A model generated the notes under the pieces. That model was not told the origin of the DNA and ran no database searches. It was given only the letters and a program-made list of their open reading frames with translations. A stretch of DNA of 64,000 bases from Isoetes taiwanensis (Eukaryota; Streptophyta; Lycopodiopsida; Isoetales; Isoetaceae): NCBI GenBank assembly GCA_021234155.1, contig JAJEKV010000078.1, positions 2,910,978 through 2,974,977 of the forward strand, written 5' to 3'. Positions 59,001 to 64,000 of the stretch are shown piece after piece (position 1 is the first letter of the stretch; each line of letters begins with the position of its first letter). The position numbers were made by a program, and so were the translations under genes.

Positions 59001-60490
59001 TAAAAAGTAGAATGAAGTAAACGGATTTACTATTTTTCTTTGCTTCATTTCTCAAGCCATCGTCACTCTCATTGGGTTGCATAGATTTGGGCCAAATCCG
59101 AAGCCATAGCTAGAGCCAGGTGGGCAATTTCCTCAAAAAAGGATGCAATTTCTCAAGAATGGGGAAAGGAAGAAAGAGGCCCAATATGAAGCGGGGGCCA
59201 AGCAATGTTTGAAGCACAAGAGAGCTCCTGGAATATTGAAAGCGAGGATAAAAGCAATAGCTTTCTTGGCCAGTCATAGCTATGCCAAAGTGCTCATTCT
59301 CCACCAGCTATGATTACATTAGCTGCCCAGGTCAACCTTATAGAGATTGCTTTCAAAATGATTCCATGCATTTACCCCCTTTTCTTATAAAGGTAGCATG
59401 GGCTTGCTCTGTTTCTATAGACACAAAATCTTTCCTTTTTATACAAAATCTTGATCCGATAAATCTCTTTCTTGAATTTTGTAGCCTAACGAGCCGACAT
59501 TTTTTGCAAAAAGTGAGGAATGGAGCCCTAACATTTTGGCAAGAGATGCATCCGGACAGATCCGAGAAGCAAAGGGGAACATAAGGCAGAAATTCGAGGC
59601 ATATCTCTAAAGGGGAACATCTACAATATGTTCTTCTATGCAATCAATTACTGATTATCAAAGAGAGGTTAGCGATGGTGCCGGTCTGAACTAGTCAATG
59701 GGATGAATCAAAGCCCCCAAAACATGGAATTTTTTAATTCAAAACATGAATCTATGCTCCCCTCAAGCTTACTCCCCAAATTGAATCTACGCTCATTTTT
59801 AACCGTTGCTTTTTAGATTCGGCGACTTGCCAAAATAACTTCGGTTCTATCACGGACACCTCCCATGACCATGACCATGCCATTAAGAGTACTTGAAATA
59901 ATATAAGAATTTAAACCTTAAAGGGAAGAACCAAAGGATTTGCGGCCTATTGTTGAGCTTTCCAAAGATAGGCATTTTGTGTTTCAAATGCGGATCCGAC
60001 CCTTTCTTGCAAGACGCTTCGCCATAGCTTCCTATGAAAGGCACACCTATTTGGCGAAGTCCCCGGGGAAGAAGACGGAAAAGACGAGATGGAACCCATA
60101 GCCAGGGCTCCAAACCTGGGCATGCATTGCCGGAAGGGTCTGCTACTGGAAGGGTCTGCTACTGGTAGACCCTATTTATATGCACAAAGTCCTATAGGAT
60201 CCGGCAAATGCAATAGAATAGAGTAGAGCAGGGGATTGCTTCCAAAGCAAGAAAGCTTTTCCCCTTTTCTAAGGCATCTGGACGCATTTTAAGCTCATAT
60301 ATTTTCAAGATCTTGGCCTGTGTATATCTTCGGATAGATGGCTGCAATGATTATGGCTGCGCTGTTTCTCTGTTTTTTTGTTTTTTTGTTATTTTTTTAA
60401 GGAAGTTTTACACGTGTCTCCTTCATAGATTTTCTTGGCGAAAAAATATTAGGTTCAAACAAAAAACCCAACTGCTTTATATATGTTTAG
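56036..60490. other. Interior of the 4.8-kb insertion, no gene recognised
   Basis: Many short frames but no family motif. Visible structure: a 24-bp tandem repeat at about 56945-57010 and a duplicated GGAAGGGTCTGCTACTGG at 60133-60165. From about 59000 to 60250 the composition and phrases remind me of plant mitochondrial intergenic DNA, an impression only. Confidence 0.35.
56945..57010. repeat. 24-bp tandem repeat (about 2.7 copies)
   Basis: GATGTTGATATGGGTTTAGG with CTTG, repeated twice and then degenerate (GATGTTGAGATGAAGCTTG). One frame would read LDVDMGLG repeats. Confidence 0.8.
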
Positions 60491-60493
60491 ATA

Positions 60494-61953
60494 TATATGT
60501 TATTCATGGACTTGGTAATGTTTTTTGAATTTTGTTTTTTTCCACACTAAAAAAACAGCATCTCCCATAACTCGCCAAAACAAAACAGAGTGCGTTTGGT
60601 CTAATTCTAAATCTAGCATCGTGAACTCTAGCATGGCATCTTCCATGCCTTTTTCAAACAACAATGAACAAGATAATTGAAGTTTCTATATAAAAGTACT
60701 AAGAATTAACCCTAATTGCTCCTTGGATTTCGTCAATTTAGTTGCATCTGAGTTTGCGCCAAAGAAATGATCTGTTAAAGCTAAAAAAAACTTCTTGCTC
60801 AATGCTAAATTTAATATTCGAGCCATACTTGCAGGACGTGCTTTCTGCTCATAGCCCACAAGCAATATCCGTTCAAAAAGAAGAACGAAAGCATTGAAAG
60901 AATACCTTACTTGAAAAAATAGCACAGATCCGGGCATAGATACAACACTCTACTTGAAGAATCGAATGTAATTCTGGACGACACTCGAGAGAAGAAGCTC
61001 TATCCATCTCTAGTTACAAGTTAACTATGTAAACAGACAGCCGAATGAATCTGGAATGGTCGTGACTGGAAGCAAGAAGCGATCCGCTAGCAATTCCATC
61101 ACAAGAGGAAACTTGAGACCAGTTGCATCATGTCCGAAACCTGAATTAGCCAATCAGTGGAACGCTTTTGTCATCAAGGAAACCTTGTGCTGCTAGACTT
61201 CAGTGGCAAAATGGCTAATATTCATGGCAAAATAAAATGGTGCAATTTCATAGATTACAAAAATGCAATGGTATATGCTTTATAGAATACTGTAAATTAA
61301 TTCATTGCCTCCATCTCCTCCACATGATTATTTAATTTTTAGTATAATCCTCACTCAACTTCTCCAAAAGATCAGATCAAACTTAGGACTTGTGTCTATA
61401 TAGCGTCCAATTACTTCATATATCGCTCACAAGCCCGAAAGTACATATAGAGCATCATGTGAATTTCATTGCTTGAGTTAGTCTATATGTTGCATTGTAT
61501 ACACATCTTTGTCGATGGTTGCCTCAAATGATTCACTAAGACCTTGAGCTTTTTTTTTATTATTTTATCGTAATTAGCGGACTATAAAAGATGCTTTTGT
61601 TCTATAGTATGGTATTGCTTCTATTAGCTTCTAGCTCTTCTGCCACCTCTCTTTCAAAGCTCATTCAATGCATGTTCATGGAGTGTCAAGAATGCGAGGC
61701 AAAATAGCCCAATAATAGTTTAGATGTTTATTTTATATATTTGTTTTGAGATCATGGCCTAACCTTTATAAAGAGTTCATGGGCTTAATTTTATAACTCT
61801 AGCTACATGATCATGGAGTCAATACTCCAATGACATGGTGGCTAGTTGCTGCATATGGTTTACAAACTTGAGAAGCTTTCAATCAAATAGAGACAAATTT
61901 ACTGAAGCTCTCACCTCCAAACCTTGTTACGTGGATGGAGTAAACCTAGCTTC
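60494..61953. repeat. Segment R, left part (paralogue of 6471-7830)
   Basis: Collinear with segment L. R has a longer version near 60710-60820 and an insertion of about 30 bp near 61790, while other differences are small. It ends at the site where L carries the pogo-like element. Confidence 0.85.
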
Positions 61954-61954
61954 C

Positions 61955-64000
61955 CTCCATGAAAATTGCAACCGCTAATGCATTTCTTGGCGTAAAAGAG
62001 TAAGATGATGGAAAGGATCAATGGTAGCAGATGACTTTGCCATAGAAAAGACAAGACTTTGCCTGAAATCACATATGGCCTAGTAAGACATGTGATCTAG
62101 CAACAAGTGCCCAATACTGCCGAACGTTAGTAACATGCTTGTTAGTTCATACATATGTGGTGCACTTCATAGTTGGTAGGCATCCAATAATAAATGTATA
62201 TGCCAATCACCAAACGTGACTATACCTCTTGCATATGAATAGATGCTTGAGTTGCTTGCAAATAGACAGCTCGAGTTGCTTTCAAAGATATGGTGTTTGC
62301 CATAATAATGTTCAAGTCATAGCTTTTCTCCTTTTCAAAATTTTTCTTTTTCCAGTTTTCACATAATATTAAAACAGTCCATGTATTACATCATAGTAAA
62401 TGATGGCTCTACTTGTATCCATTTAAGATTCCCAAAACTCAAGAAAGATCTGGTGGCCAGGCATTCTCCTCCCGACCTGAATATCATAATGAGGCTCTGA
62501 TTCCATGGATAAAGGGAAAAATCAAGGTAAACTATGATAATGATGCCTAAGGACTCACTACAAGCAACGATGAGATTATGGCCTTTCAATGAGTTACAAT
62601 GACATGAAATTATCAGAACCAAGTGCAAAAGTATGAACACATGCCTAAGGAAAAGAAGAGAAGTTGGGACCATCAATTTCTCATCTATGCAATGCGTGAA
62701 TAGGCTGTGCTACACTATATGCCAAAACAGACACATGATAAAACAAACAAATCCAAGCTTCAGTTCATGTATTAATTGCTCAAATATACATAAGCAAGCA
62801 AAACCTAGAAGATTAAGCTGACATAGCATCAAGTGTGAAAACATGTGATAATCAGTTTTCAAATGTTTATGGAAATTGACATGAATGGAACAAGAAGATG
62901 GACTTCTTGGACAAAAATACCACCTCTGGATTGGTACGAGAGCCACAGTCAAGGTTGTAGCTTTCTAAGATTTGCCCAGGTTATGCAATTTTAACAGTTT
63001 CCAGAATTTGCATCATCATTCAATCTACTTGAATAATTCATCTTCTCTTTCCTAATGCAAGCATGTCGGAGGTTTCAAACTGTTATCTTCTTTTGCAAGT
63101 GCTGGACTCCCACTAGTAAATCTATGAGCGTAATCTGCCATCGAAGATACCTCTACAGCATAAACATGCTTTGCTCCAGCCAAATAACCAGGAAAAAATG
63201 ATCTGATGAGAGCTTAATATCATGATAGACCCAAAGTGCAGTAAGTCATAGGTAATGTTCTGGCTAATGATTCCAATGCCAGGACAGCTATTTGACATGT
63301 GCTTTTAATTAATCTCATGCATAAACCCTGTTATCCTGCCAAGCCTTCACCCAGCAAAACACAACGAGAAAAGCCTTTGCCTGATGAACAGATACATACA
63401 TAATTTGGTCATTTATAATAGCCATTTTTCTAAATGCCCCAGCCGGCAATTGGAAACCATTGTCTTCCACACCAAAGCCCCACATTTCTTAGTTTCTTAG
63501 CCACCCTGAAGCTTATCATTACTTTGAAGTTGACCAGTACATTAGAGGAGAAAGCAGTCTTTTCAAAATACTTACACCAAGCTTCAACATGTATCTTAAA
63601 AAACTTAGGATTGTAAGATGCTGCATAGACAGCTAAATTATGATATGGCACTTGAGAAAGAACTATAGCACCTGTGAGAGCTGTTTACTGCAAGAAGGGG
63701 GCATTTGAGCACGTGCTTTCTATCTTAAACTGCATGCCATCCTGTTGCTTGAGCAGATTATTCAGTAATTTTGGAGATAAACTATCACACCTTTGTTCCA
63801 TAAAGCTTAACTCCCTCACATCTAAAGCTTTTTCCTCTTCAATTAACTGCTTGTGAAGTAAAGGTGAAACTTTCAAAAAAAAGAGAATTGCGCATGCAAG
63901 AGCCACACAGATTCATATTGTTCTTTGTAACACCCATCTTTCTAAATGTAACTGTATTTAATCGTCCAGTTTTTGTACATAATTGTCCACTTTTCTACAG
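61955..64000. repeat. Segment R, right part (paralogue of 12501-14640)
   Basis: Starts CTCCATGAAAATTGCAACC, directly after the sequence matching 7830. It runs off the window inside the PRMT4-like intron. Confidence 0.85.
63090..64000 (-). pseudogene. PRMT4/CARM1-like fragment, right copy (cut by window end)
   Basis: The minus-strand exon KHVYAVEVSSMADYAHRFTS (about 63170-63095) equals the left-copy exon. Upstream (63610-63900, minus strand) the same exon-like frames recur (QVPYHNLAVYAASYNPKFF; LLHKQLIEEEKALDVREL), with the latter open further than in the left copy. The SAM-loop exon would lie beyond 64000, so whether this copy is intact cannot be told. Confidence 0.65.

Larger units (their letters stand above)
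55698..60491. mobile_element. 4.8-kb insertion of unknown type in segment R
   Basis: Segment L passes directly from the equivalent of 55697 to that of 60494 (GGTATATATG). R has this extra sequence, flanked by TA on both sides (55696-55697 and 60492-60493). The ends (CAAGAAACTT... and ...TGTTTAGA) show no inverted repeat, LTR or Helitron signature. It may instead be an ancestral segment deleted from L. Confidence 0.5.

Noticed and set aside
59000-60250. Nuclear copy of mitochondrial DNA
   Set aside because: Only an impression from composition and phrase style; no mitochondrial gene is recognisable, so it is not listed as a feature of its own.

Overview
The window looks like a heterochromatic, repeat-rich stretch of a land-plant nuclear genome. 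No gene in it appears intact. The plant assignment rests on fragments of plant gene families with introns kept (a GT47 IRX10-type xylan synthase exon, a remorin-like C-terminus, an ABCC transporter, a PRMT4/CARM1-like methyltransferase). It also rests on tRNA-derived SINEs, a non-autonomous Helitron, and an LTR retroelement primed by initiator tRNA-Met. The LINE and pogo-type proteins remind me of elements in seed-free plants such as ferns or lycophytes, but that is only an impression.

Layout. 1-1.8 kb: minus-strand LINE reverse transcriptase. 1.8-6.4 kb: plus-strand LTR, gag-like ORF, leader and ABCC fragment, with a 5'-truncated LINE inserted in the leader. 6.4-15 kb: segment L, interrupted by a 4.67-kb pogo-like DNA transposon and ending in minus-strand PRMT4-like exons. 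15-18.4 kb: SINEs and old repeats. 18.4-26 kb: block P, block Q and ABCC, then a second partial Q+ABCC. 26-28.2 kb: arm 1 of a large inverted repeat. 28.2-29.9 kb: best-preserved LTR with PBS and gag start. 30.25-53.5 kb: head-to-tail array of a 7.81-kb unit (P, Q, minus-strand ABCC, leader, gag, partial LTR). The second unit carries a 4123-bp Helitron and the third is truncated. 53.5-55.65 kb: arm 2. 55.7-60.5 kb: a 4.8-kb stretch absent from segment L, starting with tRNA-like modules. 60.5-64 kb: segment R, the paralogue of segment L, without the pogo-like element.

Pairs of paralogous copies allow precise dissection of insertions. The Helitron is defined by four empty sites: TC...CTAG inserted between A and T. 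The pogo-like element has 17-bp terminal inverted repeats and an approximate empty site in segment R. The ABCC fragment recurs five times, always lacking NBD2 and with introns retained. In the copies that keep gag it lies on the same strand as gag. This suggests a gene fragment carried passively with a pol-less LTR element rather than a working transporter.

Differences between near-identical copies are strikingly concentrated at CAG/CTG triplets and take the form of small indels and odd substitutions, not C-to-T transitions. That pattern is what long-read base-calling error at CHG-methylated cytosines would give. Many frameshifts here may therefore be technical. I found no convincing undescribed functional system. 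The most informative objects are the Helitron with captured IRX10 and remorin-like exons, the ABCC-carrying tandem array, and the CHG-centred variation.
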